Shown piece after piece: positions 1 through 9,133 of a stretch of 64,000 bases of DNA. Under the pieces are notes generated by a model. The model saw only the letters and a list, made by a program, of their open reading frames with translations, made no database searches and had not been told where the DNA came from. A program made the translations under genes and the position numbers. The DNA is taken from the NCBI RefSeq assembly GCF_900102905.1, contig NZ_FNFV01000001.1:255501-319500 (forward strand), read 5' to 3'. Within the stretch, counting starts at the first letter, position 1. Every line of letters begins with the position of its first letter. The DNA comes from Meinhardsimonia xiamenensis. Lineage in GTDB: Bacteria > Pseudomonadota > Alphaproteobacteria > Rhodobacterales > Rhodobacteraceae.

Positions 1-143
1 GCTGCCCGTGGCAAGGCGCAGGGGGCCAGATCGATGTGTTTTTTGCGTGGCGGCAGCCGTCAACGCGCCCGCGCGGACGCAGCCCTGGCCCTGCCACGGA
101 TGCCGGTTCGAAGGCGGTCAGCGTCCGGCGGGTCGCGGCCGCG

Positions 144-3100
144 TCAGTAGTCACGCTCGTAAAAGAGGCCCAGTCCGGTATCTCCTGTCGAGTCGAGTCG
201 CCCGCGCACGGTGACCGAGGGCGAAACCGACAGCTCAAGGTCGATCGCGGTGCGCCCCGCGGCGTCGATCTCGACATCGGTGTACAGGTTCTCGCCAAGA
301 TAGCGGCCAAGCCGCACTCGTGGCCCGCCGGTCTCCGAGGAGGTGACCTCGAGATCGTCGAGGCCGAAGAGCGCGCGAATGCGGTCAACCACGCCGGCAC
401 CGCCGGCCCCCGAAAGCGTGGAGATCGCCGATGCCAGCTGTACCGCCTGCAGTGGCGAAAGGTTGGAGATGTCGCGGCCGAACGCGAGGCGGGCGAGAAT
501 CTCGTCCTCCGGCAGCGGCGGGCTCGAGGAGATCGTGACCACCGGATCGGAAGCCGATCCTTCCACAAGAACCGCTGCCCGAAGCCCATCGGGGGTGGCT
601 GTTGCCGCGCGCAGGCGCAGAAGCGGATCGAAGCTGCCTCGCAACGTCACCGTCGCCTCCTCCAGCTCGAGGCGGCGGCCGAGAAACTCCATGCGCCCGC
701 GCAGAAGCTGCAGGCCGCCGGTGGGAATCACCTCGTCGACAGTGCCTCCGAGCCGGAGGCTGCCGCCAAACTCGGCATCGACGCCGCGCCCGCGCAGAAA
801 CACCCGCGCCGGAGCGCTCACGAGAAGATCGAGCCCAAGCGTCCGGCCCGCGGCGGGTGCCGGGGGGGCGATTTCAAGAAGGCCCGCGCGCAGGAGCGTC
901 TCGCGCACGCGGGCGGGCAGATTGCGGTGCCTCAGGCCGGGAAGCGGCGCAGCGCCGGTGGGAAGCCCCTCGCTGAGCCGCAGCTCGGCGGTGATGACAT
1001 CCACACGTCCGCCGAGCAGCGCGCGCGTGGCCAGCGGCCCGGTGAGCGTCAGCGCGGCATTTGCGGTCGCCTCCAGAAGCGGCGGCCGCCGGATCACGAG
1101 GCCGTCGAGCTGCAGGGTCAGTGCGGCATCATTGGGCGGCGCCAGTCCGATCCGGCCGGCGAGTCCGAAGCGGCCACCGCTGCGCGCCCGTCCCGAAGCC
1201 GCGAGCTCCGCGGCACCGTCTGCAATGCGCGCCTCGCCCGAGACGCCCGTCAGCGAGATTTGCAGTGCCGGCAGTGCCGCTCCGGCCTCCGAGAGGCGCA
1301 ACCTGCCCGAGAGCCCCTCCAGCGCGAGGGGACCGTCGAGCCGCAGGTCGAAATCCGCGCGCCCCGACAGAAGGCGCGGCGCAACGAGACGGTTGGCAAG
1401 CGCAAGGGGGGCGGTGCCGGTCATCGACAGCTCCGCGCCGGGAAGGGCAGGGCGGATGCTTCCCACCGCGCGCGCGGCAAGGCCGGCCGGGCCGTTGGCG
1501 GCGATGTCGATGCGCCAGCTCCCGTCATCGGAGGTGGCGCCGGCCCGGGCGGTGCCCGCGACGGTGAGCTCACCGGCAAGCCCCGGCGCAACAAGCCCCA
1601 TGTCGCGCAGCCGCGCTGACACGGCAAACGCGGCCGGAGCTGCTTCCGGCTCGGCCGCCACCGTGGCGGAAAGCTCGCGCGACTCGAGTTTCAGCGCCTC
1701 GAGCATGGCGAGGCCCTGCCGCGGGCCGCGCAGACGCGCCGACAGGCGCGCCGTGCCACGCAGCAGCGGATCAAGGAGCGGCTCGGCAAGGGCAAGATCC
1801 TGCGCTTCGCCGTCTATCGTGAGCGACCACGCCTTCGCGGTGAAATCGGCGCGGCCCTGCGCCTGGAGACGCGCTGTACCGCTCAGGCTGCGCCCGGCGA
1901 GGCCGGAATAGCCGGCAAGGGCCTGCACATCTGCGCGGGCGGTGCCCTCGAGAGCCGCAAGCGCGCCCGAGCGGACCGTTCCGGTACCCTCTGCGGCGAG
2001 GCGCGCGCCGCCCGGGCCCTCGCCGCTCAGCCGGATCTGCCAGAGCCCTCCGGCGCCATCGAGGGTGAGCGCGAGCCGCGCGGCACCCGCGAGCCCCGGC
2101 GCAAGCGGCGAGACATCGGCAATTTCGGCTTCGAGCCGCGCCGTGCCCTCGGCGCCGGGAAAGTCCGCCACCGCGCGGAGAGTGGCGCGGGCGGTGGCGA
2201 ACTCGGCGCGCTCGAGGCGCGTGCCGGAGGCGTCGCGGCGGGCTGCGACGGCGAGGCGGCCCTCACCCGAGAGCAGCGGGTCGAGCCGCGCAAGGCCAAG
2301 CGTGATGTCGCGGGTGCGGCCTTCCAGGGCGAGATCGAATGCCCCGCCCAGAGGTGCGAGTTTGCCGCGCAGCCGGAGCGTGACGCCGCCGCCGAGCGGG
2401 CCGGGCAGGGGAGGTGCAACCACCCCCGACAGGGGCGCAAGATCGTCGATGACGACCGTGAGGTCGAGATCGGCACGTGGCCCCATCGGCGTGGGTGCGC
2501 TGTCGCCTTCGGGCGTGAGTATGGCGGCGCCGGTGATGCGCAGCGTGCCGCTGTCAAGCGCGATGTCGGTCAACCGCAGGAGCCCCCCGGCGCTACGCGC
2601 GCCGCGGAGCGAAAGCGTGGCATGGGAGCCTGCCGCTGGCGCAAGTTGCGGCGGCAGCAGCTGGCGCAGGTCTCCGGCGATCTCGAGCGTGAAGCGCAGG
2701 TCGCCACCCGTCGGCTGCGCGGCAAGCGCGAAGCGGCCCGAGAGGGCCCGTGCCGCGGCGACGTCGAGCGAAAGGTCGGCGGCGAAATCCTCCGGCGTGC
2801 CTTCGCCGGCGATTCGCAGGGAAAGGGCGGGCTGGCCGGGCACGCCCAGAAGGCGGGCGGCGATACCGCCCTCGGGCTCGGTCACGCTCATCTCGAGCGC
2901 GAGCGATTGGGCCGCGTTGTCATGGCTTGCGCGCAGGCTCACCGCGCCTTCCCGCCCGTCGGTGCGGCGGATGTCGAGCGCGGCGGTTCCTGCGCCGCCG
3001 GCCAGGCGGGCGTTGCCGGTGCCGGTCAGCTCCACCGCCTCGCCCAGAACCGGAGGTTCGAGCCGCAGCCGTGCAACGGCCAGCCGCCGGATGTCGATCT

Positions 3101-3527
3101 CCACCGGGAGCTCGGGAAGGGAAAAGCCGGGCGCCCTTGCCGCCGGCAGGTCGGGCAGCGGTGCGCCGGGGGCGGGTTCCGGCTCGGGCAGGCGGGCAAG
3201 GATGATTTCCTCGGCGGCAAGCTCGGCCACCTCGAGTCGGCCGGAAAGAAGTGCGGCGCGGTTCCAGTCGAGCACCGCGCCACGCACCGTCAGCCATACG
3301 CCGCGGGCATCGGCGATGGTGAGCGCCTCGAGTTCGGCCCGGCCCGAGAGCGCTCCCCGGAAACCCTCGATGCGGACCTCGCGCCCGGCGGCCGAAAGCC
3401 GCGTCTCCAGCCAGCGTTCGAGAAACCCGGCGCCGTCATCGCCGCCTTGCTGCGCCCGCGCCGGCGCGAAGGGCGGGGCGATGGCGGCGAGCAGCAGAAG
3501 GAGCGCGGGAAAGAGAAGCTGGCGCAT
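144..3527 (-). CDS. tamB: Translocation and assembly module subunit TamB (DUF490)
   Basis: Predicted inner-membrane-anchored periplasmic protein of 1127 residues that works with TamA in outer-membrane protein assembly and lipid transport. The N-terminus (MRQLLFPALLLLL, then an Ala-rich stretch) is a signal or anchor segment. The body is the repetitive beta-rich, Ala/Leu/Gly/Arg-rich sequence typical of the TamB/AsmA-like groove. The C-terminal part (last ~350 residues, ending in FYERDY) matches the DUF490 domain in character, including a late YLGENLYTDVEID-type segment. The length is usual for alphaproteobacterial TamB. The start was chosen because its ATG overlaps the tamA stop as TGATG, implying translational coupling. 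The long in-frame extension upstream of it lies inside tamA and is not real. Confidence 0.93.
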   Translation of the reverse strand: MRQLLFPALLLLLAAIAPPFAPARAQQGGDDGAGFLERWLETRLSAAGREVRIEGFRGALSGRAELEALTIADARGVWLTVRGAVLDWNRAALLSGRLEVAELAAEEIILARLPEPEPAPGAPLPDLPAARAPGFSLPELPVEIDIRRLAVARLRLEPPVLGEAVELTGTGNARLAGGAGTAALDIRRTDGREGAVSLRASHDNAAQSLALEMSVTEPEGGIAARLLGVPGQPALSLRIAGEGTPEDFAADLSLDVAAARALSGRFALAAQPTGGDLRFTLEIAGDLRQLLPPQLAPAAGSHATLSLRGARSAGGLLRLTDIALDSGTLRITGAAILTPEGDSAPTPMGPRADLDLTVVIDDLAPLSGVVAPPLPGPLGGGVTLRLRGKLAPLGGAFDLALEGRTRDITLGLARLDPLLSGEGRLAVAARRDASGTRLERAEFATARATLRAVADFPGAEGTARLEAEIADVSPLAPGLAGAARLALTLDGAGGLWQIRLSGEGPGGARLAAEGTGTVRSGALAALEGTARADVQALAGYSGLAGRSLSGTARLQAQGRADFTAKAWSLTIDGEAQDLALAEPLLDPLLRGTARLSARLRGPRQGLAMLEALKLESRELSATVAAEPEAAPAAFAVSARLRDMGLVAPGLAGELTVAGTARAGATSDDGSWRIDIAANGPAGLAARAVGSIRPALPGAELSMTGTAPLALANRLVAPRLLSGRADFDLRLDGPLALEGLSGRLRLSEAGAALPALQISLTGVSGEARIADGAAELAASGRARSGGRFGLAGRIGLAPPNDAALTLQLDGLVIRRPPLLEATANAALTLTGPLATRALLGGRVDVITAELRLSEGLPTGAAPLPGLRHRNLPARVRETLLRAGLLEIAPPAPAAGRTLGLDLLVSAPARVFLRGRGVDAEFGGSLRLGGTVDEVIPTGGLQLLRGRMEFLGRRLELEEATVTLRGSFDPLLRLRAATATPDGLRAAVLVEGSASDPVVTISSSPPLPEDEILARLAFGRDISNLSPLQAVQLASAISTLSGAGGAGVVDRIRALFGLDDLEVTSSETGGPRVRLGRYLGENLYTDVEIDAAGRTAIDLELSVSPSVTVRGRLDSTGDTGLGLFYERDY

Positions 3528-5356
3528 CAGAAGCTCTGCCCTATCCCCAGGTAGATCTGCAGGCCTTGCCCGGTGGTTCCGGCGACGGGGGCGGCGATGT
3601 CTAGCCTGATCGGGGCAAAGGCGGTGTGGTACCGCAGACCGATCCCCGCTCCCGCGTGCCAGTTGCCCGAACTTCCCGGCAGCGCGGTGGAGCCGACATG
3701 GCCGGCATCGACGAAGGCGACGGCGCCGAAGCGTTCGCCAAGCGGCACCCGCGCTTCGAGTGACAGCGCCAGGAAGCTCAGCCCGCCGGTGGTGGCGCCG
3801 CCGCCGAGATCGACCCCGAGCGACTGGTAGGGCTGGCCGCGCACCGTGCCGCCGCCGCCGCTGTGAAACAGGAGGTCGGGCCGCGCGTCGGCCAGCGCAA
3901 CCCCCGCGAGCGTGCCCGCCTGAAGCCGCCCGGCCAGCACCGTGGCGCCGTCCTCGTCGCCGAGCCGTTGGTAGCCGCGCGCATCGAGCGTTGCCCTGAG
4001 CCCGGCGGTGCCATCGTCGAGGGTGATGAAGGGCATCGCCCCGAGGGCAAGGAAATGGCCGCGCGTTGCGTCGAGGCGTTTGTCGCGCCCGTCCCATGTG
4101 AGCTGGGCGGGGAGCATCGCCATCGGGTAGCTGCGGGTGCCCAGCGCATCGGTCGCCCGTGTCCACGACAGGGCAATTCCCGCCTCGGCCGAGAGGTTCT
4201 CGGTGAAGTCCCGGCCAAGCCCGGCACCGACGCTCACGCCGAGGGAGGTGAAGTCCGGTTCCTCGCGGCGTTCCCCGCCGGCATGGACAAAGCCGCGCGT
4301 GTCGGGGCCGTACACCGCCGGCACGTCGAGCCGCGCCGTGAGAGACTGGTCGAGCCCGCCGCTCTGCCCGCCGATGCCGCCGAGCCGGCCGTCGAGCCTG
4401 AGGCGCTCGGCTCCACCGAACAGGTTCCGGTGCAGCCAGTAGCCCGAGAGCTCGAGCCCCTCGAAGGAGGAAAGCTCTGCGCCGAAGCCGAGGCGGCGCG
4501 GCCTTTCGTCCACCACCGAAAGGAGCATGTCCATGCGATCGCCGGGAGAGAGGGTTTCGGCCTCGCCAAGCGCGACGGTGGCGAAGGCGCCGCTGCGGCG
4601 CAGCCGGTCCGCGACGCGGCGGGCCGTGGCCGGGGAGAAGACCTCTCCTTCCGGCAAGCCGGCGATCGCCTCGATGCGCTCGGACCGCACGGCGCTTGGG
4701 GTCATCTGCCGCAGCCGTCCGAAGCGCACCCTTGGCCCCGGCTCAATCTCCACCGTCACATCCAGCCGTCGCGCGGCGTGATCGGCAAGCACGCGGTCGC
4801 GCGCGGGGCGGGCCTTGGCGTGACCGGCCTCGCGCCATGCCTCCACGGCCTCGCGCACGGCCTCGCGCACCGCGCCGCTTCGCGCCGGCCGGCCGGGCGC
4901 GATGGCTTCCGGCAGACCGTGACCGGGGGGCAGCGGGGCAAGGGTGCTGGCGCCGAAGCGGAACGGCGGGCCGGGGTCGACGCGCACGGCGATGGTGTCG
5001 ATCCGCGCAAGCGGCGCGGTGAGGGGGATGTCGGCCGCCTCGCGTCCATCGATCTGGATGGAAACCACCACCGAGTAATGGCCCTCGGCATAAAGCGCCT
5101 CGGTGATGCGCCGGTAGTCGAGCAGGGCGGCGGCGACGAGCTCGCGCGGCGATGTGCGCCCTTCTCGCTCGGCCGCGCGCAGCGCCGAGGCACGCTCGAC
5201 CGCGGCGCGCAGATGCGCCTCGCGCGAAGCGACCTCGTAGCTCAGTCGCTCGAGCGCCTGCGCTCCGCCGGGTGCCGCTGTCGCGAGGAAGGCGACGAGA
5301 AGCGCCCCGAAAGGCGGTCGGATGCGCAAGCCCAGGCGGCGGCGGTGCGGTGTCAT
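3527..5356 (-). CDS. tamA: Outer-membrane assembly protein TamA (Omp85 family)
   Basis: Outer-membrane beta-barrel protein of 609 residues, partner of TamB. Residues 1-35 form a signal peptide (basic MTPHRRR start, hydrophobic core, cleavage near GGAQA). POTRA-like domains follow, with segments such as VTVEIEPGPRVRFGRL and GLPEGEVFSPATARRVADRL. The C-terminal ~300 residues form the Omp85 barrel (ELSGYWLHRNLFGGAERLRL; late GAGIGLRYHTAFAPIRLDI; terminal Phe). Many Omp85 barrels end in Phe, as this one does in QSF. It is the first gene of a two-gene operon whose stop overlaps the tamB start. The gap to the kinase gene upstream on the same strand is about 150 bases, so a separate promoter is possible. 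Confidence 0.93.
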   Translation of the reverse strand: MTPHRRRLGLRIRPPFGALLVAFLATAAPGGAQALERLSYEVASREAHLRAAVERASALRAAEREGRTSPRELVAAALLDYRRITEALYAEGHYSVVVSIQIDGREAADIPLTAPLARIDTIAVRVDPGPPFRFGASTLAPLPPGHGLPEAIAPGRPARSGAVREAVREAVEAWREAGHAKARPARDRVLADHAARRLDVTVEIEPGPRVRFGRLRQMTPSAVRSERIEAIAGLPEGEVFSPATARRVADRLRRSGAFATVALGEAETLSPGDRMDMLLSVVDERPRRLGFGAELSSFEGLELSGYWLHRNLFGGAERLRLDGRLGGIGGQSGGLDQSLTARLDVPAVYGPDTRGFVHAGGERREEPDFTSLGVSVGAGLGRDFTENLSAEAGIALSWTRATDALGTRSYPMAMLPAQLTWDGRDKRLDATRGHFLALGAMPFITLDDGTAGLRATLDARGYQRLGDEDGATVLAGRLQAGTLAGVALADARPDLLFHSGGGGTVRGQPYQSLGVDLGGGATTGGLSFLALSLEARVPLGERFGAVAFVDAGHVGSTALPGSSGNWHAGAGIGLRYHTAFAPIRLDIAAPVAGTTGQGLQIYLGIGQSF

Positions 5357-5505
5357 CGCGGCTCCCTGCGCGGCGGCTTGCGGGCGCGGCATGCGTGAGT
5401 CGCGGACCGGCCCGCCGTGCCGGCAACCTAGCGCCGCGCAGTCCGGAAGGCGACAGTCAGCCGGCGGGGGCACACGGGATTTCGGCCAGGATCCGCCGGG
5501 CGGGA

Positions 5506-7023
5506 TCAAGCGGGGGCCGTGCCGCCATCGGCGAGGTGCTCGAGCGCATGGGCGATGTCGCGGGTCTGGACGTAGAGCGCCTTGAACAGGGGATAGAGCG
5601 CGCGGTAGGCGGGCAGATCGCGCGGCTCCACGCGGCGTGCCTCGGGGTTCCAGCGGGCGATGTCGCCCTCGTCCACCGCTCCCGCTGCCAGAGCGGCGAG
5701 GAAGGCGTCGCCGTAGCTGGCACCGAGGGTGCGCGCGCGGATCCGCTGCATGACTCCCGCCGCATCCGACGTGGCCTGCAGCCAAAGCGTATTCTGCACC
5801 CCTCCACCCACGGCAAAGATCCGCTCCGGCGTGGCGCCCGCCTCGGCATATGTTTCGAGCACATGGGCAGTGGCAAAGGCGATGCCCTCGAGAAGCGCCC
5901 GATAAAGATGCCCGCGCGTGTGGGTGAGATCGAGACCGAAGAAGGCGCCGCGCGCCTTCGGGTCATGCAGCGGCGTGCGTTCGCCCGAGAAATACGGCAT
6001 GCACAGGAGCCCGCCCGCGCCCGGCGGGGTGGTCTCCGCCTCGGCGGCCAGGCGGGCAAAGGCCTCGTCGCGGGGCAGGTCGCGGGCGAAGTGGTCACGG
6101 AACCAGTGGGTGAGCGTGCCCGAGGTGGCAAGCCCCGCCATCGCCGCGTGCCGGTCGGGAAACAGCCACGGCGCATACCACAGCCGCGCGTCGCGCACGC
6201 GCTCGGCCGTGACCTCGATCACGAAGATGGTGGAGCCGTACATGAGCATCATCTCGCCGGGCGCCGCCACGCCCACCGAGACCGCTTCGGCGGCCGCGTC
6301 GATGGTGCCACAGGTCACCGGCGTTCCGGCAGCAAGGCCCGTCTCGCGCGCCGCCGCGTCGTTCACATGCCCGGCGATCTCGGCCGACCACATCAGCCGC
6401 GGCAGCCGCTCGAGCGGAATGATGTCGGGGGCGAGATCGTCGCACCAGTCGCGGCGTGCGACGTCATAGAGCGGCGCGAAATTCGCCGCCGTGTAGTGGT
6501 CGATGACACATTCTCCGGTGAGCTTCATCACCAGGTAGCTCGTCGAGGTCATCACCTTCGCCGCGGCGGCGAAGATCTCGGGGCGGTTGCGCTTGAGCCA
6601 CAGGATCTTCGGCCCGACAGCCTGGCTCGTGAGCGCGTTGCCGCAGCGCGCGAGAATCCTCTCGGCCCCGATTTCCCCGGTCAGCTCCTCGATCTCGGCG
6701 GCCGCGCGGGTATCCACCCCGTAGAGCACCGCGTTCATCAGTGGCCGGCCCGCGGCATCCACCGGCAGCATGCAGGGGCCGATTGCAGAACAGGCGACGG
6801 CGGCGATCTCGCCGGGTGCCACGCCGGCCTCGGCGATCAGCGCCCGGGTGATGTGCACGAAGTCGGCCCACCAGTCCTCTTCGGCGCGATGCTCGGCCCA
6901 GCCGGGGCGGGGAACGATCATGCGGTGATCGCGCCGTGCCTCGGCGAGCACCCGGCCCGTCTCGTCCACGAGCACGCCCTTGCTCTGATAGGTGCCGATA
7001 TCGATGCCAAGCGTGCAGCCCAT
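5506..7023 (-). CDS. FGGY-family carbohydrate kinase
   Basis: Predicted ATP-dependent sugar kinase of 505 residues, the normal FGGY length. The N-terminal phosphate-binding segment GIDIGTYQSKGVLVD (residues 6-20) and the C-terminal adenosine-binding segment GGGVQNTLWLQATSDAAG are clear. The middle holds CGTIDAAAEAVSVG and a YGSTIFV segment. The closest subfamily in appearance is xylulokinase-like, but the substrate cannot be read from sequence. A strong Shine-Dalgarno (GGAGGAG) precedes the ATG. It follows the M42 peptidase gene by 10 bases, so btpA-like, M42 and this kinase form one operon. Its neighbours suggest phosphorylation of a ketose or polyol made from the imported sugar. A second, unrelated kinase of the ribokinase type is encoded at the far end of the locus. 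Confidence 0.88.
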   Translation of the reverse strand: MGCTLGIDIGTYQSKGVLVDETGRVLAEARRDHRMIVPRPGWAEHRAEEDWWADFVHITRALIAEAGVAPGEIAAVACSAIGPCMLPVDAAGRPLMNAVLYGVDTRAAAEIEELTGEIGAERILARCGNALTSQAVGPKILWLKRNRPEIFAAAAKVMTSTSYLVMKLTGECVIDHYTAANFAPLYDVARRDWCDDLAPDIIPLERLPRLMWSAEIAGHVNDAAARETGLAAGTPVTCGTIDAAAEAVSVGVAAPGEMMLMYGSTIFVIEVTAERVRDARLWYAPWLFPDRHAAMAGLATSGTLTHWFRDHFARDLPRDEAFARLAAEAETTPPGAGGLLCMPYFSGERTPLHDPKARGAFFGLDLTHTRGHLYRALLEGIAFATAHVLETYAEAGATPERIFAVGGGVQNTLWLQATSDAAGVMQRIRARTLGASYGDAFLAALAAGAVDEGDIARWNPEARRVEPRDLPAYRALYPLFKALYVQTRDIAHALEHLADGGTAPA

Positions 7024-7033
7024 ACCGCTCCTC

Positions 7034-8125
7034 CTAGTGCCGGATCAGATCGAAGCCCGCGCCGATACGGGCGAGAGCGGCGCACAGAAGCGCGGCAAGC
7101 GCCTCGAGATCGGCGAGGTCACACATCTCCCGCGCCGAGTGGGAATAGCGCATCGGAAAACCCAGATCGAGCGCCGCCACGCCCTGGCCGACGAGCTGGA
7201 CGTAACTGAGGTCGGTCAGGACACCCACCTGGGCGCTGCGCTGAAGGGGAATGTTCTCGGCCGCCGCCGTCTCTTCCATGAGCCGCACCAGCGCCGGGTG
7301 CGGCAGCACGCCGTTGAGGGTGCCGCGGCCGTGGAAGGAGTAGAGGCTCATCCCCGGCCCGCCACCAAGCCGCATCTCGCCGAGATGGGCCATGTCGGGG
7401 GTGTCGGTCGCGAGCATGATGTCGAGCTGGATGGCGATGTCCGGCATCAGTGCCTGGGCGGCGACCAGCGCGCCGCGAAGGTTGAATTCCTCCTGCACCG
7501 AGAACACCAGATGCACGGTCGGCCCGCCCGTGCGCCGGCGCAGGGCACGCGCAAGCGCGATGAGCACCGCGCAGCCGGCGCGGTCGTCAACCGCCGTGCC
7601 CATGATCCGCCCGTCGCCGATCTCGAGCGCGCGCGGCGCCCAGACCACCGGCGTGCCGATCCTGATGCCGGCCGCCTCCACCGCCGCGCGGGAGGCAAGG
7701 CCGACATCCACGAAAACCTCGGCTGTCGGCACCACGCGGAATTTCTCTTCCGGGCCAGTGGCGTGATGGGCCTTGGTCGCGATCACGCCGGGCAGATCGC
7801 GGCCCTCGCCGAGCTGCACCAGAACCTCCTGCGCGGCGAGCGCGCGCTCGGGCACGCCGCCCAGCCGCGAGAGCCGCAGGAGTCCGTCATCCTCGATGCG
7901 GCGGACGATGAAACCGAGCTGGTCCATGTGCGCGAAGACCATCACCGAGGGGGCCTCCGCCGCGCCGGGAAGCGTCGCGATCAGGTTGCCCAACCGGTCG
8001 CCGCGGCTCTCCACGCCGGCGGCGGCAAGACGGGCGCGGATCGCGGTGCGCACCCGGTCCTCGTGGCCGGCCAGGCCGGGCAGGCGCATCAGCGCCATCA
8101 GGTCGTCGCGCAGAAGGCTCCGCAT
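7034..8125 (-). CDS. M42-family metallopeptidase (SgcX/FrvX-like)
   Basis: Predicted dinuclear metal aminopeptidase-fold protein of 363 residues. All expected metal and catalytic positions are present: FAHMDQLGF (His), GTAVDDRAGC (bridging Asp), SVQEEFNLRGA (catalytic Glu-Glu), LATDTPDMAH (Asp) and RYSHSAREMCD (final His). Family members are aminopeptidases, and several sit in sugar operons as SgcX or FrvX with unknown true substrates. The ATG overlaps the stop of the BtpA/SgcQ gene (TGATG), a tight coupling that parallels the co-occurrence of sgcQ and sgcX in the Escherichia coli sgc operon. Here a role in processing a conjugated sugar (for example a glycosyl-amino acid or glycopeptide) is possible but is only inference. 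The start was fixed by this overlap rather than by a longer frame that runs into the upstream gene. Confidence 0.85.
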   Translation of the reverse strand: MRSLLRDDLMALMRLPGLAGHEDRVRTAIRARLAAAGVESRGDRLGNLIATLPGAAEAPSVMVFAHMDQLGFIVRRIEDDGLLRLSRLGGVPERALAAQEVLVQLGEGRDLPGVIATKAHHATGPEEKFRVVPTAEVFVDVGLASRAAVEAAGIRIGTPVVWAPRALEIGDGRIMGTAVDDRAGCAVLIALARALRRRTGGPTVHLVFSVQEEFNLRGALVAAQALMPDIAIQLDIMLATDTPDMAHLGEMRLGGGPGMSLYSFHGRGTLNGVLPHPALVRLMEETAAAENIPLQRSAQVGVLTDLSYVQLVGQGVAALDLGFPMRYSHSAREMCDLADLEALAALLCAALARIGAGFDLIRH

Positions 8126-8937
8126 CACCGCGGCCTCCGGGCGGCGCGCGCCCTCGCCATGAAGTCGGCGGCGCGCTCGGGGTCGACGGGTGCCCAGGTG
8201 TCGCCGTCCACCTTCAGCGCCGATCCGACGATGCATCCGTCGGCAACGGCCAGCACATCGGCCACGGTGTCGTGCTTCACGCCCGTGTTGGCCAGAACCG
8301 GCACCTCGGGCAGCACCGCCTTGACCGCCTCCAGGTCGGAAAGCGCGGCGGGCTCGCCGGTGATCTGCCCCGAGACAAGCACCGCGTCGGGGATGGAGGA
8401 GAACACCGCCGAGCGTGCCCGGTCGGGAAGCGGGCGGCGGTCGAGGCTGTCGGCGAATTCGGCCGAGACATTGGCGAACATCGCCAGATCGCGCCGGTCG
8501 AGCCGGTCACGGTAGCGCATCGCCGCGCCGGCGTCCGGTGACCAGAGCCCCATGTCGGAGGCATAGAGGCCGGTGAGTATCTCGCGCGCGAACGCCGCGC
8601 CGGTGGCCGCGGCCAGCGCCACCGTGGCCATCGGATCCCACAGCACATTCACCCCGAACGGGACGGTGATCTCGCTCCTCAGCCGGCCGATGACATAGGC
8701 CATGGTCGCGGTCGAGGCGGTGTCGACCTTCAGCTCGTAGGGCCGGTCGTTCTCGTTGCCGAACATCACCGCATCGAAACCGGCCGCCTGCAGCGCCGCG
8801 AGATCGGCGCGGGCGGACTCGACAAGCCCTTCGAGCCCCGCCCGGGCGTCGTGAAGGGGCGCGCCGGGGAGGGCGCCCAGATGCACCATGCCGATCACCG
8901 GCCTCACGTCGCCGAATATGCTGCGAAACCTGTCCAA
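8125..8937 (-). CDS. BtpA/SgcQ family TIM-barrel protein
   Basis: Protein of 270 residues with the hallmark N-terminal segment PVIGMVHLGALPGAP and later FGVNVLWDP and LANTGVKHDTVADVL. These match the BtpA/SgcQ family, which has a predicted (beta/alpha)8 phosphate-binding barrel fold. The cyanobacterial member BtpA affects photosystem I, while bacterial members such as SgcQ lie in sugar operons with no proven reaction. The start codon is TTG, supported by a good GGGAGG five bases upstream. It is the first gene of a leftward operon with the M42 peptidase and the FGGY kinase, divergent from the aldo-keto reductase operon. A lyase, isomerase or epimerase role on a phosphorylated sugar is plausible from the fold and context but unproven. 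Confidence 0.85.
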   Translation of the reverse strand: MDRFRSIFGDVRPVIGMVHLGALPGAPLHDARAGLEGLVESARADLAALQAAGFDAVMFGNENDRPYELKVDTASTATMAYVIGRLRSEITVPFGVNVLWDPMATVALAAATGAAFAREILTGLYASDMGLWSPDAGAAMRYRDRLDRRDLAMFANVSAEFADSLDRRPLPDRARSAVFSSIPDAVLVSGQITGEPAALSDLEAVKAVLPEVPVLANTGVKHDTVADVLAVADGCIVGSALKVDGDTWAPVDPERAADFMARARAARRPR

Positions 8938-9133
8938 TGCCGCCTCCCTCGCCCGGATCTGCGCTGCGCGCGCCCTCCCGGGCGGCGCGCTTCGCTCTAG
9001 AACCTACCCGATTTCATGTGCACGCCAATCCTGAATATTCTAGCATGTCGGCGACACTGCGTCGGCTCCGGCCGGTGCAGCGGGTGGCAACGGACGCGGC
9101 CGGAGAAGCGCGGCGAGGATAGGAGGAACACAT
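8938..9133. promoter_or_regulatory. Divergent promoter region with operator-like half-site
   Basis: This 196-base spacer separates the leftward BtpA operon from the rightward aldo-keto reductase operon, so it must hold both promoters. It includes a locally AT-rich patch around 9001-9050. Positions 9037-9050 (ATTCTAGCATGTCG) share the core TAGCATG and 10 of 14 bases with the palindrome at 15090-15103 in the other divergent promoter of the locus. A strong Shine-Dalgarno (AGGAGG) at the right edge serves the reductase. No convincing -35/-10 pair could be assigned by eye. Confidence 0.45.

Noticed and set aside
1-143. Gene fragment at the left edge
   Set aside because: Short open frames exist but none has a motif or coding character that I could support.
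36-1619. Long plus-strand frames over the first 4 kb
   Set aside because: All lie opposite tamB and tamA and are Arg/Pro/Ala-rich shadows without ribosome-binding sites.
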